Shown here: piece by piece, positions 42,104 through 53,600 of the stretch | How the letters are laid out: every line of letters begins with the position of its first letter | Position numbering within the stretch: position 1 is the stretch's first letter | From: Seminavis robusta | Taxonomy: Eukaryota > Bacillariophyta > Bacillariophyceae > Naviculales > Naviculaceae | Direction: 5' to 3' | NCBI GenBank assembly: GCA_903772945.1 | Contig: CAICTM010000440.1 | Location: 1-64,000 of the forward strand | Length of the DNA: 64,000 nt | Made by a program: the position numbers and the translations under genes | Notes under the pieces: model-generated | The model's input: the letters and a program-made list of their open reading frames with translations, nothing else | The model's database searches: none | Told to the model about the DNA's origin: nothing

Positions 42104-42469
42104 ATGGGCAGCTTTCTTTCCTCTTTGGTGTTGACTTCATGCCTCCTTTTCGCCACCTGCCCTGATGCCAACTCCTTTGAAGCACGCAGGGAACTTCGGA
42201 CCATGGTTCGCGAGCTTCACCTTCGCGATCGCGGTAGCACCACCAAGAACATGATCGCACGGGGCCTAGGATGTCTCACTGCCAGTTCCATCAATCATCA
42301 AATTGACACGGCCAAGATGCATTCAAAGTTTACTTCCTATGGATTATTCCAGGTGGTGGAAGTTTCCTCGAACCCATCCATTTGGTCCAACCATCGAAAA
42401 ATGGAATGGATCGGGATCTGCGGATCATGGTGGCCGTTGTTCTCGGTGGGATTCCAATTGATCGATTGA
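42104..42469 (+). CDS. Small putative secreted protein
   Basis: 121 aa with a signal-peptide-like start (MGSFLSSLVLTSCLLFATC) and a short mature part without recognised domain, containing three Trp in the last third. It overlaps a longer, less convincing minus-strand ORF (41805-42260). No homolog comes to mind. The evidence is only the secretion signal and an ATG after an AGCAGCAACA leader. Confidence 0.35.
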   Translation: MGSFLSSLVLTSCLLFATCPDANSFEARRELRTMVRELHLRDRGSTTKNMIARGLGCLTASSINHQIDTAKMHSKFTSYGLFQVVEVSSNPSIWSNHRKMEWIGICGSWWPLFSVGFQLID

Positions 42470-42580
42470 CGCGACGGGCAAACCGAGACGTGACAACAAT
42501 AGATCTTGTAGATTCGATTCAACCTCTATAGCCAGACAAATTTAAAGTTTGCAAAAAGGAGGAGCTATTGTTCTTGTGTG

Positions 42581-43621
42581 CTATATGTTTGGTTTGTCCC
42601 AAGTCGTTTCTCCCGTAGCTTTGTTGGCGTAATAGTAATGATTGGTGTCGTCATCAAAATGACGGGTCCATCCAGGAGGAAGGTCGACTTTTTGGCTATT
42701 CTCTTGCTTGGGAATAGCTCGGGGTGGCTGCAGTGGAAGGGACTTGCGGTGGGTCTCATTCTTCGTCTTGGTTTGTTGGGGTGCTCTTTTGGCATCTGTA
42801 GTGGATTTCCTCCTGGGTGTTGCTCTTTGTTGTTGTTGCTGATGCTTCCCGTTTGTGGCGATGACGACGGATTGTCCTTTTTGTTGGTTGGGTGGGGACG
42901 GCACCACCTGCACGGTTTTGGGGGCATTTTGTTGCTTTTGCTGCTGTTCTTTGAGTTTTTCTTGTTCAATTTCTTCCAGTACCATTCGTTTCTTGGCAAT
43001 GACATAGTGGGTACAAAACCCCAAAGCGCCCCCGGCCAGTATGACCGAAAGAATGGTGAAGGATGCCACCCACACGGAATAAATGAGACTGAATTGCAAT
43101 CCCACGGCAGTCAAGAATAGGACGACCAAGACGAATAGAATGATTCCTTGACTCATTTGCACCACGGCAATCCCCAATGCCTCAATGAGTTTGCTGGTGT
43201 ATTCTTTGGGGACGTGGGCCAATTGGTTCGATAGCAAGATGGTAACACAGACCATAAAGGTCGCCAAGACCGTCGAAAAACCAATCAAAAGATCGTAAAA
43301 GGATTTCACCCATTCTTCCGCGCTGTTCTCGCTGGGATTGTTCGGATCCAACTTTTTCCATACGTTGTTGGGATGCAAGTCCAACGAGGCGGAACTTTGT
43401 CCTACCAAGAAGGATAAAAACAAGGCAGCTACCACCGCCGCCGTCTGCCACAGAGTGTTAAAGCCCTCGTGCAGTTTTTCTTCGTCATTGAGGGATACGA
43501 TCAAGCGGTACTTTTCCTTCTCTCCCTCCAAGCGTTGGGCCACCGCGCCAGTTTGCTGTTCGGTAGGACTTTCGGTTCGTTCTGTTGTTGTTGCCATGGT
43601 GGTCAGATTCGATTGATTCAT
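42581..43621 (-). CDS. Four-TM membrane protein with C-terminal WW domain
   Basis: 346 aa. A polar N-terminus is followed by four hydrophobic segments (about residues 60-80, 112-132, 155-175 and 180-202). Next come a coiled-coil-prone Glu/Gln/Lys stretch (MVLEEIEQEKLKEQQQKQQ) and a basic, Gln-rich linker. The last 32 residues are a WW domain with both Trp and the Tyr/Pro core: LPPGWTRHFDDDTNHYYY, then GETTWDKP. WW domains bind Pro-rich ligands, so the tail is probably a cytosolic docking module. The TM part is not a family I recognise. A second Met nine residues on (MATTTERTE) is an equally good start. Confidence 0.75.
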   Translation of the reverse strand: MNQSNLTTMATTTERTESPTEQQTGAVAQRLEGEKEKYRLIVSLNDEEKLHEGFNTLWQTAAVVAALFLSFLVGQSSASLDLHPNNVWKKLDPNNPSENSAEEWVKSFYDLLIGFSTVLATFMVCVTILLSNQLAHVPKEYTSKLIEALGIAVVQMSQGIILFVLVVLFLTAVGLQFSLIYSVWVASFTILSVILAGGALGFCTHYVIAKKRMVLEEIEQEKLKEQQQKQQNAPKTVQVVPSPPNQQKGQSVVIATNGKHQQQQQRATPRRKSTTDAKRAPQQTKTKNETHRKSLPLQPPRAIPKQENSQKVDLPPGWTRHFDDDTNHYYYANKATGETTWDKPNI

Positions 43622-44356
43622 TCATCAACTTCTCTGGAAGAGTGAAGAGAAGGCCAAGGAACAGATAGATGGAATGACAGTCCATTGGATCTGAGTTGCG
43701 TGAGGTGAAGTTCTCCCCATTGCATGAGCGTCTCAAGCGGAACACGTAGTCCCAGTCTTGGAAAGGCGAGTCCTGAGATACACTCCTACCCCATCAATAA
43801 GATAACTCTATTCTTTGTCCAGTACTAGAGGTATCTTACAACCAATTCAGGCACAGCAACACTGAGTTTTTATCTTACAAGCAGCCCAATCTCAGTATCT
43901 TTCATATCTTATTGCCACTAGAAGCTATTGTCACATACCCCTACTACTAAACATGCCCTCAGACAGTGAGGAGCCAGGAGCTTTGAGTCAAATGTTCTCG
44001 ATTTTGTAGTATCCAAACAGACAAAATGCCGAGTAACCCTAACAAGCCCAATCGAATCGAATCGAAAAATCTTTTACATCTCGAAACGACTTCTTGGAGA
44101 TAATTTGCAATGCCGCTGGCCAGGGAAGGTTCCTTGCTTGAAACGAAGGTTGGATGCAACGACACCGTACCGGTAGCGGGAGGTCCAGAGTCCCCATTCC
44201 CCACCGACTCTTCCATTTTTGTACGACCTTCCCATCGTCTAGACCCCTTACCTGCTATCGTATCACTGTCAACGGCTGGATCCAACCCCGAACCCCGAAC
44301 AGCTTGCTGTCGGCTGTCACTCTTTAAAAAAAGCTGAGCCAAGAGTGAATGACGAG
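43622..44356. other. Upstream region of WW-domain gene
   Basis: Non-coding as far as I can tell. It contains the promoter of the WW-domain gene on the minus strand. No repeat family is seen before the foldback at 44357. Confidence 0.35.
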
Positions 44357-44484
44357 TCGAGTCGTGGATAAGTGGAATCCTAATCCATTTTTTTAAAAAT
44401 TCATTAGAGCTCAAAAACGAGCTCTAATGAATTTTTGAAAACGCTTCCAAAAATGGATTAGGGTTCGACTTATCCACGACTCGA
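44357..44484. mobile_element. Foldback (long inverted repeat) element
   Basis: The arms TCGAGTCGTGGATAAGT...CCTAATCCATTTTT...AAAAATTCATTAGAGCTC are inverted around a few loop bases near 44416-44420. The left arm is 58 bp and the right about 65 bp, with one extra GGAAGCGTTTTC block in the right arm. It could form a strong hairpin. It has no coding capacity, and a MITE is the simplest reading. Confidence 0.8.
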
Positions 44485-44514
44485 TCAGCTTTGTGTCCAA
44501 GGAACTTGAAAAAC

Positions 44515-46800
44515 AATGCCACCAAAGGAAAGTGCATGCTCCGACGAAAAGAGGGAAAGAGGGGAGGAGCACGCAATCGACGCCTCTCGCCCTTCAGCCG
44601 TCAAACTCCACGCTCGACACGCTTTTTGAGTTGAACAGATGCCCAAAGGCAATCGTCACGGACAACACAAACCAAGGTTGCCACAACGATATCGAGGAGA
44701 AGATCAGGAGGATGGATAGTAAAGACGAGGAAAGCATACCTCCGAGTTTGGGATATGAGGGACACTCCCAGCAAGGCGAAGCCACCTATCAGGAATCCAC
44801 AGTTTCTCCAAGTAATGTGAAAGAGCATCTCATGACTCTGCCAGTACCAGGAGCCTTGGCAGCCAGCCAATCCTACCACATTCACGTCAACCACGAAGCT
44901 CAGTCATGCATACCGGTATCTTCGGTTTCAGGTCTTCAACATTTGGATCTCTAACCTCCTTCAGCGAATACCGTACCGGTATGTACCCCTCGGTGTTCAA
45001 TTTTGGGAACGTAGAAAGTGGGGCAGGACTTGGTTCTTCTGCGGCGCCGTATATACGGCACCAACTGTTGCGGAGAAGGCTTCCACGCTTCCACCTGCCA
45101 ATGACGATGCTCTCAAGGACGGCAGCAAACAAAAGGAAATCCAAAAGGATCCAGAGCACAAAACCAGAAAGGATGAGGTCTCAGCAGGCAACACAGTCTC
45201 TGCGAACAAGGCTGACTATGCCCACCACTCCCTAAAAAGAACCAAAACATGGCGTTGTGTTTTGTGTTACGTGTTATGTGACGATGAGGACACTATGGCA
45301 ACGCGGTCGAGTGCTGGGCCCAGCCGTGGGACAACATGAGAGGAGAGGCAAGACGCCCTGCCCAGCACCGCTTGCCGGGCGCCTATCCTGTCCGCGGGAT
45401 TCGGTATACAGAGAGTTTCGGTACTACCTCCAATAGCGCTGGTGCCGTGGAAAGTGACTTGGCCATCACATCAATTCCTACTGTGCACTCTGCTTTCCAA
45501 GGTCAACAGGTTCATTATACGGCTGAAACTCAACGAAATGTAGTCACAAGACGATCCAACACAAAGCGGCAACCTGCCAATCTATCTTTCGGAGTTGATG
45601 GCGAAACAATCAAAGAAGAACGGCCTGGCAAAACGCATTCTATTCTTTGTGGGAATCCTTGTCATGCTTGTCGTTATTGTTGTTCTTGTGGTTGGCTTGA
45701 GTGGAGGATTTGACGATGATTCAACTCCCCAACAAGCCTCCGTCCCTAACAACTGCGCTGAAGTCAACTAAAAATGCTGCATGGACAGTACCGATGGTGG
45801 TCTGCGGATGTCCACCTTGGACAAGATACAAAGTGCAGGAGTTCTCAAAGCAGCCTACCCCCTGGAACTTGTCAAATTTCCCTTCCTTGTAAGATTTCGT
45901 TTTCACCAGAATGCAATGTGTGCAAATAAGAATGAATGGGACCTCATGAATGACTTATTTCGCAATAGACAAAAGCCATTGCAGGTGGCATTTTTGGAGG
46001 AACGAGCACAACAGAGATGTCATTGCTTCCATTTCATGATCTTTTCCCCAGTCTTGCCAAGGGCACAATTGACACATTGTTGACTGCTGTCGCCTATTCC
46101 ATGGAAAGAGATCTTGTGTGGGTAAGCTTCATGGATGGTTCATTGGTTGGAGCATTGTAACAGCGGCATCTCAATCTGTGATACCTTTAGCCATTCTCTT
46201 TCTCTGTGCCATTATATACAATAGTTTGACGAGCTAGCTGACAGGAGATCCTTCCTATTTGCAGTGTTCTGAAAATGGATTGAAGCATGTTGAAGAGTGC
46301 AAAGGATTGCAAGTCTGTGTCATTGCGGACACAACCCATCATGATGTCCTCACTGAGCATCTCTCACAACAACAAATTGTTCACACCCTCATAAAACTCC
46401 TTTTGATGGGCAAAACTTGTTCGTGGAGAATGCAATTTTGTGGCAACCAGAGATTCGTTCTCCAGGAAAGTGTAATGAGATCTGTGGCTGTAAATGGAAC
46501 CTACCGTACTACAAAGGCCAATATGCAATCAGTCAAAAATACTATTCAAGGGAACCATTTGGTGCGGTGACAAGGAAAGATAACCCACGTTCACCGACTT
46601 GGTCAATTCAGTTCTCATGGGTCTCATGCCTGCAGAACAGCAGAACACTTCACAGACATCTGCAGAGTTCATGCCACAGACAATGCTCCTTGGGGAGGAG
46701 TACTGGGTACCTTGTCATATCAAAGTTTTCTTCAGAAGGCAAGGGGGTTGGTTCTTTGACTTCCAATGACATGCCTGATTTCTTTGAGCTTGAAGAATAA
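44515..46800 (+). pseudogene. Pseudogene of the double AapJ-like family (domain A only)
   Basis: Recognisable parts in order: charged N-terminal coding pieces (from about 44515), LPGAY block (about 45370), TM segment (FFVGILVMLVVIVVLVVGLSGGFDDD, about 45645-45715), LDKIQSAGVLKAAYPLELVKFPFL ending at a GTAAGA donor (45895). An intact exon 2 (TKAIAGGIFGG...ERDLVW, ending in a GTAAGC donor near 46121) is followed by QCSENGLKHVEECKGLQVCVIADTTH (46259 on). There is a stop in the N-terminal part near 45770, frame changes after 46380, and the start of exon 3 (the PFSFSIPFSFDG counterpart) is missing. Coding similarity ends in LLGEEYW near 46710, so domain B is absent. Intron positions match the intact paralogs. 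Confidence 0.75.
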
Positions 46801-47581
46801 AGTTTGCATTGCATGTTCCGACAGTGTGATGAATGAGACGAACCTGGATACCTGGATACCTTGTTCTGGCAGGAATCTTCTGAATGATTTCCGCCACCCT
46901 GGTCACGTCCCCAGCACTAGGTTGTGCCTGATTTCTTATAGGGACGCATAGGGATTTGGGACGGTAAAACGAATTTTCTGCTATATGTACAAGTTTCGTT
47001 ATTATGGATGACAAGCAACATAGCTTCTTCTCTTTTGCTACTCCTCTCGCTTGACCAGAGACGTCTGTCTACCGGTGGTTGCTAGATATGGATAGATCGA
47101 GCTAGAAAAAGGGTTTGCTCCAGGTTGTGCACCGCGGGAGTTGACTTGCTGATGTGGCAAGTTCGTGACTTGAAGGAAGCCTTGTCTCATGTGGCAGATG
47201 CTGACGTTGTGTGCTGATGTCAGAAGATTTTTGCTTCCTGTCTTTCCGACTTTGGGCCACGTTTTTCACACGTTGCCCCGTTTGAAGAAAAAATGAGGTG
47301 AAGGTTCCGACCAGCTGAACGGTACCAACTGGTACCGTATGCAACGGAGTAGAAGGAGATAGAAGAAGAAAGGAGATGAGGAAAAGCTGACAATTTGCTT
47401 CCTGATGTTTTCTCTGTCACAGTTTTAGACGATTTGATAGCTCTTTCTCGCCGACGACACGCGGGAGGAAAAAGGAAAGAAAGATAAAGTAGAAAGAGTG
47501 AGGATAACATAGATAGAGGTATCCTCTCCAGTTTTGTTTGTTAGAATAGTCAAGAAGATAATCACTGTTACTAGTACCACC
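46801..47581. other. Spacer upstream of the carrier gene
   Basis: Non-coding. The last few hundred bases should contain the promoter and leader of the carrier gene. No repeat or RNA is recognised. Confidence 0.4.
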
Positions 47582-49586
47582 ATGTAAGTTGGCGGAAGCA
47601 GCGCGAAGCTACCGCTACAGTACCTGTTGAGAACCCTGCTTGACCGTATCTTATCGGATCCCTCCTGATCTCATCTTTCCTTGCCTTGCAGGTCTCGCCG
47701 TTGCTCTCGCCGTGGAATCATGATTTTGGCTGCCTTGCTTACGCTGCATGCCAATCATGCTGCTTGCTTTGCTGTATCGAGCAGCAGTAGCAGCATCAAT
47801 CGTTTGGGACAAGATGTCGTGTCCAAACGCAAAGGCAAAGCCTTTCGGGTCCAGTCCCCCTTGCAGGTGGCCACCAGTCCTGGGTTGCTAGTGGATAGGG
47901 ATCCCATGGCAAGTGCCATTCGCCGCGCCAAGTCTCGCTTGGTTGTTCCCTCCAACGTTACCACCATTGCAGGAGGAGCCCAAGAAGCCTTGTTGCCAAA
48001 CCAAGCGGATACTATTGCCACTCTCAAGGACGTTTCTCCCGTTCAGTCTCCTCCTGCTTCTGATGCAACCACAGCAACGACAACCAGCACTGCCAACGTG
48101 CCCTTGTCCAGCATTGACGTTGGCGCCTTTTTCATTCACTTTTGCGCCATTATCACCATGACCTTGCCCGTCATGATTGTCCCCATGATGGATGCCGAAC
48201 TCGCCGTCCGGAACATTGCGGCAGTTCGAGGTGCCTCCTTGGCGGCCTTAATGGCCTCCACGGCACCCATGGGCAACGGTATTGGCAAATTGCTCAACGG
48301 CATGGTCTGTCAAGAAATGGGAGGACCACGCTCCAGCCGCGTGTACTTTACCGGCTCCATTCTCGCGTCCCTGGCACTGGCATGCATCTCCTTGGCACCA
48401 ACCAGTTCCGGTTTGCTCACCACCTCCAATTTGGGATGGATGGTCGGTGGCATTGAATTCTTTGCTTCGATTCAATGGACCGTTTGCAGTCTCTTTCTGA
48501 GTCAATATTATCGACAATCGCCGGCCTTGTTTGCCCGGGGCGTCACCATCTTGGCACTCTCCAGTACCGTCGGACAAATCGTTGCCAAAGTGGCCGCGGC
48601 GGGACTCTTGCAATTTATGCATTGGAGGCACGTCGCTCGCATGGGTGTGATGGTCGCCATGGCTGGATTGGCCACCAGTCTGTGGACCAGTCGGAATATG
48701 CGCAAGGCGTTGGGAAGTAAAATGAATGTCGCCGAGGAGGAGAACAACACAAAAACCTCGCCACAAGGAGATCAAACAAAAATGATGGGAAAGAAAGTAC
48801 ATGACAAGCAGCCAGCCGCCGCCAAGACCAGTGCCAGACAGGCAGCCATGAAAGTCCTGAGCAATCCCATCTTTTGGTCCATTGGGTTGGCACATATCTC
48901 GGGGTACTTGACACGAACCAGCGATCGTGTCTTGGGGGTATTCTTGCAGGACATCACATCCTTGTCTCGTAAGCATTCGGTTGTGCGCGTTCCCCTTGAA
49001 TTTTCCAATTTTTACCGGATCGTAGCTCACCCGAGTTCTGTCTTTTACTTTCCCTGTAGCACAAATCTGTGGCGGACTGACCGCGTTCATGACCGTGGGC
49101 TTTCTCCATGGGCTCGTGACGACGTCACGCAAATTCAATCAACAATCTGTCACAAGGGAAAGAAAACTTTCTCTCATTAGCAATGGATACAAACGGTACC
49201 TGTTCGCGGCTTTGGGGCTCGTCGCGTCTGCTGCCTTTGGAAAACAGTGGCATCCGTATGCCAGTGCTTCCGTCATCACCTTGTGTGCCAGTATCATGGC
49301 CAGTTCCATTGCCTTTCCCTACTTTCAAGTGCCCAACATGGTATCGAGTGTCTTCTTTGCACCCGTCAAGCCAGTGGCGTTGTCCTTGATTGATGGAACG
49401 GGCATCTTCATGACATCGCCACTTTGGAAAGTCTTCAACAAGGTTCTGCTACCGAACTTTGGCTGGACGGGTGCTTGGAGCGCCGTTGCAGTGACGGTGG
49501 GATTATGCGGAATGCTCTTGATGAAGACCATGCCCACAGTACTAGACATGCAACAAAAACAGCAAGAAGAAGACTCGGCACCTTGA
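47582..49586 (+). CDS. MFS-type membrane carrier with plastid-like presequence; start codon split by intron
   Basis: Proposed exons 47582-47583 (AT), 47692-48968 and 49060-49586, with introns of 108 and 91 bp. They give 601 aa starting MSRRCSRRGIMILAALL. The alternative start is the Met at 47720. The N-terminus is a signal peptide followed by ACFAVSSSSSSI, a Phe at the likely cleavage site as in diatom plastid precursors (ASAF-like). An unstructured stretch of about 100 aa follows, then about 11-12 hydrophobic segments: six before the central loop (VAEEENNTKTSPQGD) and five or six after. The layout fits the major facilitator fold, with a WTVCSLFLSQYYRQS and GVTILALSSTVGQ region like organophosphate/anion carriers. 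The substrate is unknown. Destination is probably the plastid envelope. Confidence 0.6.
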
Positions 49587-50622
49587 ACCAACAAACGACA
49601 GTCGGCCAGCCAGCCAGCCAACCATTGCACAGAAGCTAGTAGACGCGAAGGACGACCCAAACGATACCGCCTTGAACTACCAGCCACACAACTAACTGCG
49701 AAACAACTGCACACACTCCCCCAGAAACTCAGCGAGGCAAGCCTAACTTGAAGAAGCAAAGCAACATAGGCAGGTTGCTAGAACTTTCTAAAATTTTGAA
49801 TATATATTCGGCCATGCAGTCGTCCTTCTATAGCTAGCCACCAAAGTATTTGCAGATTGCGGTCAATCACCGCAACGCAATTGGGCTGAGCACATGCTGA
49901 ACAACGGTCTGCCGCGACATTGAAGGCGCAGCCTAGATGGCGGGCACAAGGGAGGTGTGCCTTCCCAAGAAGCAGGTCATGTGTAGAGGGTGGCGGAACT
50001 GGGAAGCGATGTTATGCTATGCTAAACTACAGTACGACATATTTCGTGGCAATCGGGTTTACTATGGATTAGAGAGAGCTAAGATGAGGATGGAGACAGA
50101 GCTCAAGGGGATTTCGTGCAGTCCTATAGTGCTGTCCAACCTACCAGGTACCAACCCAGACTGTCATTCGAAATCACTCTGTTGGGATGTTGGGATCCAT
50201 TCGGTACTGGTGGCACGGCATCGGACACGACAAGCAGATGGGCGCAGGGTGACGTGGCGTGAATACCGTACGGACCCTAGCTCTTGATCCGTGACTGAAA
50301 CCTCAAACTTTCTCCCTCGACATCGACAAACCTGAAAGAAGGCAGTGTGCTGTACCGGATGACTGTGGTGCCCTCGATCTCTTCCGCTAGTCTTGCTCCT
50401 TTGCTCCTCCCTGCCCTCCTGCCTTCACCCCTATCCTTGGTTTCCATGTTGCCCTGCTTGCGCCCTTGATTGCCTGCCTTGCGTTCCTGCGTCGTGCCCC
50501 CCTTGACCTCTGACTCCGTCCTCCTCTTAGCTCTCTCTAATCCATAGTAAACCGGTAGCTATCTAATAGTTAGGCAAGGACCGGACTTTGTCGGTAGGTT
50601 CATGTACATGTAGGTAAAGATC
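49587..50622. other. Spacer before the methyltransferase gene
   Basis: No convincing gene. A CAGCCAGCCAGCCAACC run lies near 49603. The region 50340-50520 is C/T-rich and could be the core promoter zone of the next gene. Confidence 0.4.
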
Positions 50623-53600
50623 ATGACAGAAGCAGACGAAGAGGGCATGGCAATGGCAGCAGCCGAAACAGCGGCATACAGGAGTCTCCTACAGCGATGT
50701 CAGGACTTTCAAGCGCGGCACAACAGGCATGGGAGGGATGGCACAACCACCACCACCGACACTACTGCATGTACTACATGTACTACCAGTATTAATAGTA
50801 GTGATGGAAAACCAGCCGCCAAGGAACACGAGTTTCAGGATTTCTTACAAACATGGAAGGCTGAAAGGGCTACTGCATATTCTTATAGTATCGGTACTGG
50901 TAGTACTAGTAGTCCAGGTTGGCGCCGCCCTGACCACCACAAGATGACGCCCCAGCCTTTTTCTCTGAGCGACCATCGACCGTATGAAAGACCCGAGGTT
51001 GGAGATTTGGTTTCATTTCAACAACCACAGCCTGGTGTACATGTATTGCATCGAGTGGGTGTCGTTTCTTCCATTAGTCATAATCGAGGTACCATAGATA
51101 TTTTGAAAAGTTGCACTGCTGCTTCCAATGATGATGTGGAGTACATGTACCAGACAATTCCCTATGACTTTTCGGAAGAAGCCTTTGGTACGGCACAATT
51201 TCGGATACGGCATGATCTTTGCGAGGGACAAGTCTGTTATGATACTGCCAACAAGACGTGGTGTCAAATACAATCCATTCCCAGCAACAAGGGCGGTGTT
51301 CACGTTGTAGTTTTACAGCAAGGCGACCACAGCATGCCAACATCAGCAACTGTCTGGATGCCTCCGGATCATCTGGTGGGAGCCTGTGATGATTCCAAAC
51401 TTCCATCCGTACACGACAACCACAAGGAGCAGCAAGTCTCCAAAGAATTGGCATTGTTTCTGAAACAAAGGATGATGGCAAAGAGGAAACAATCTCCATC
51501 GGGTGCTTCTACTACAAACCCAGCAGCAAAGAGGACATGCAGGGCGTCAGAACGATTCAACAATGCTCGCACAAACGTTACGTCGCCATCCAGCCAGCAG
51601 CATCGAACGTTTGAAATTGGGGAGACTGTCACCTTGTTGGCTCACAAAAGGGGATACTACATTGCCAAGGTGATTGATATCGCACGCCAAGACGACAACG
51701 ATGACAAGCTCTTGATCAAGTGGACTACAGGTGTGGAAGAGGAGGAATGGGTCGATTCCAAACAATGCACTAGGGTCGACGACCGAAAACGACGCAGAAG
51801 AAAACCGCAATGGCTGGATGATGCCACGTGGGAAGGTCCGCCTGTCTCTATTATAACAATAGAGGAGACAACTCCAGCGCAAGAGCTTGACGATCAAGCA
51901 AGACGAATCACCTTGTCACCCAGGGGATCTCAAACAAGTGTTTCCAAGAAGAATGCACCGACTTGGAAAAACAAGGAACAACGTCAGATTCATCAACCAA
52001 CAAATCAAAGTGAGCAACAAGTACAAAGCAACAACAACATGTCATCATCACCCACCAGAAAAAAAGGTCCAAGGAAACCACTCGAAACGCGCTTCATGGT
52101 CCATGTGGAGAAGAATCGTGCTTCCCCTAATAATACTGAAGAAACAAAGCAAAATACTGTAGTGAGGAGCTATGCACGAGGCAAGTTCTGCAAGGCGCAA
52201 AATGGAAGTCTGTTTTTGCTCGCGGGAGAGATTGTGCGGTACCAAAAGAACGGTGCAGCCACTTCGGAGTTCCAATACTATGATATCACTGAAAAGACGT
52301 ACATCACAGTGACTCCTCCAGACGATGACGACGAAACACAACAGAATCCCCATGCTCATGTGGGACACCGGGACAATCAGCTTCCCCCGGCTCGTTTGGA
52401 GGATGGTGATTGCGATTGTTGCTTGTGGCAGCGAGTCAAGTCGTATGCACGACAAGCAGAGCTCGCCGATGCCAACAAACAAAGAAAGCAAAATTGTTAC
52501 CACAACAAATCCCCCATTCTTCGACCGTTCCAGCCCGTACAAGTCAAGGGCGGTGTTGGAACGACGAGGGAAGCGATTGTGCTGACAATCACCGGGGAAG
52601 AGTGTCGTGTGAAAGTCCAATACGACGATAGCCAAGAGGTGGAATGGGTGGAGGCTTCCAAGTTAGAGTTGCTTGGTGGTTCAAGTGATGGACCCTTTAG
52701 CTGGGATCGCTTCTTTGAAACGGGTCAGTTCCATACAACAAGAACTCTTGCAGAGACAACCGGATTTTTCAGAGAACTTCCTGGTTATTTGCTGGAACAA
52801 TGGCGCAATGCGCACTCCAGCAGTTCTCACGAGGAGTTGACAACGGAATACAACTCGAGAGTTCTTCAACGAGACTTGAGACGTCGCCTTGTGCAGCCAG
52901 ATTGGCGAGAAGGCCAAAAGATTCGCCGAGACGTCGCGGACAGAATGCAGGAGCGTTGCCGTGAACTCCGCGAACGCTTGGCTACGGACTATGGGAAACC
53001 AAAAGAAGCGACATTTTTGACACGAAACGACGTGAAGCGTCAGATTCTGGTCATGAAAGAGGGGTCGCCATATGCTAACATACTCCTCCTGTGTGGAGGC
53101 ATTGCACCGGAGGTGGCAGCTTACAAGAGGTTGGGTGTTCCCTTGGGAGTTATCATCCTTCAAGATACAGACATGGAAGCTGTCGGCTGCGCCGTTGCGG
53201 CGTACCCTGACGTCCACTTTGCAATAGTCATTGGCGACAAAAGCAATCGAAACAAAAAAGAGGAAGGTGCTGCCAGCAAATGTGCGGGGGATATCAATAT
53301 TCTAGCTGATGAAACCGTTGTCGAGCAATTGCAGGTTGCAGTTGGCGGAATCCACAATGTTCACATTACGAATCCTTGTGATTCTTGGGACCTGCTGGGA
53401 AGAAAGGAAGGGCTTTTGAATAGAAACGACAAAGGACTCCTGCTTTACAGCATACTGGGCCTACTAGAAGAAACCAGCGGTGAAAAACCCATGGTTCTAG
53501 CCGAAAATTTGCACTCCACAGAAGAGTCCAAGAACGTCCTCCACCCGAGCTTTGAGGCATGTGGATCCATGTGTTCCCCGTCCGAGAGGCTGCGTCGATT

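Noticed and set aside
41805-42260. 151-aa minus-strand ORF
   Set aside because: No recognisable domain or signal, and it overlaps the somewhat better plus-strand secreted ORF.
49937-50287. 116-aa plus-strand ORF upstream of the methyltransferase
   Set aside because: No homology, low-quality composition, isolated.
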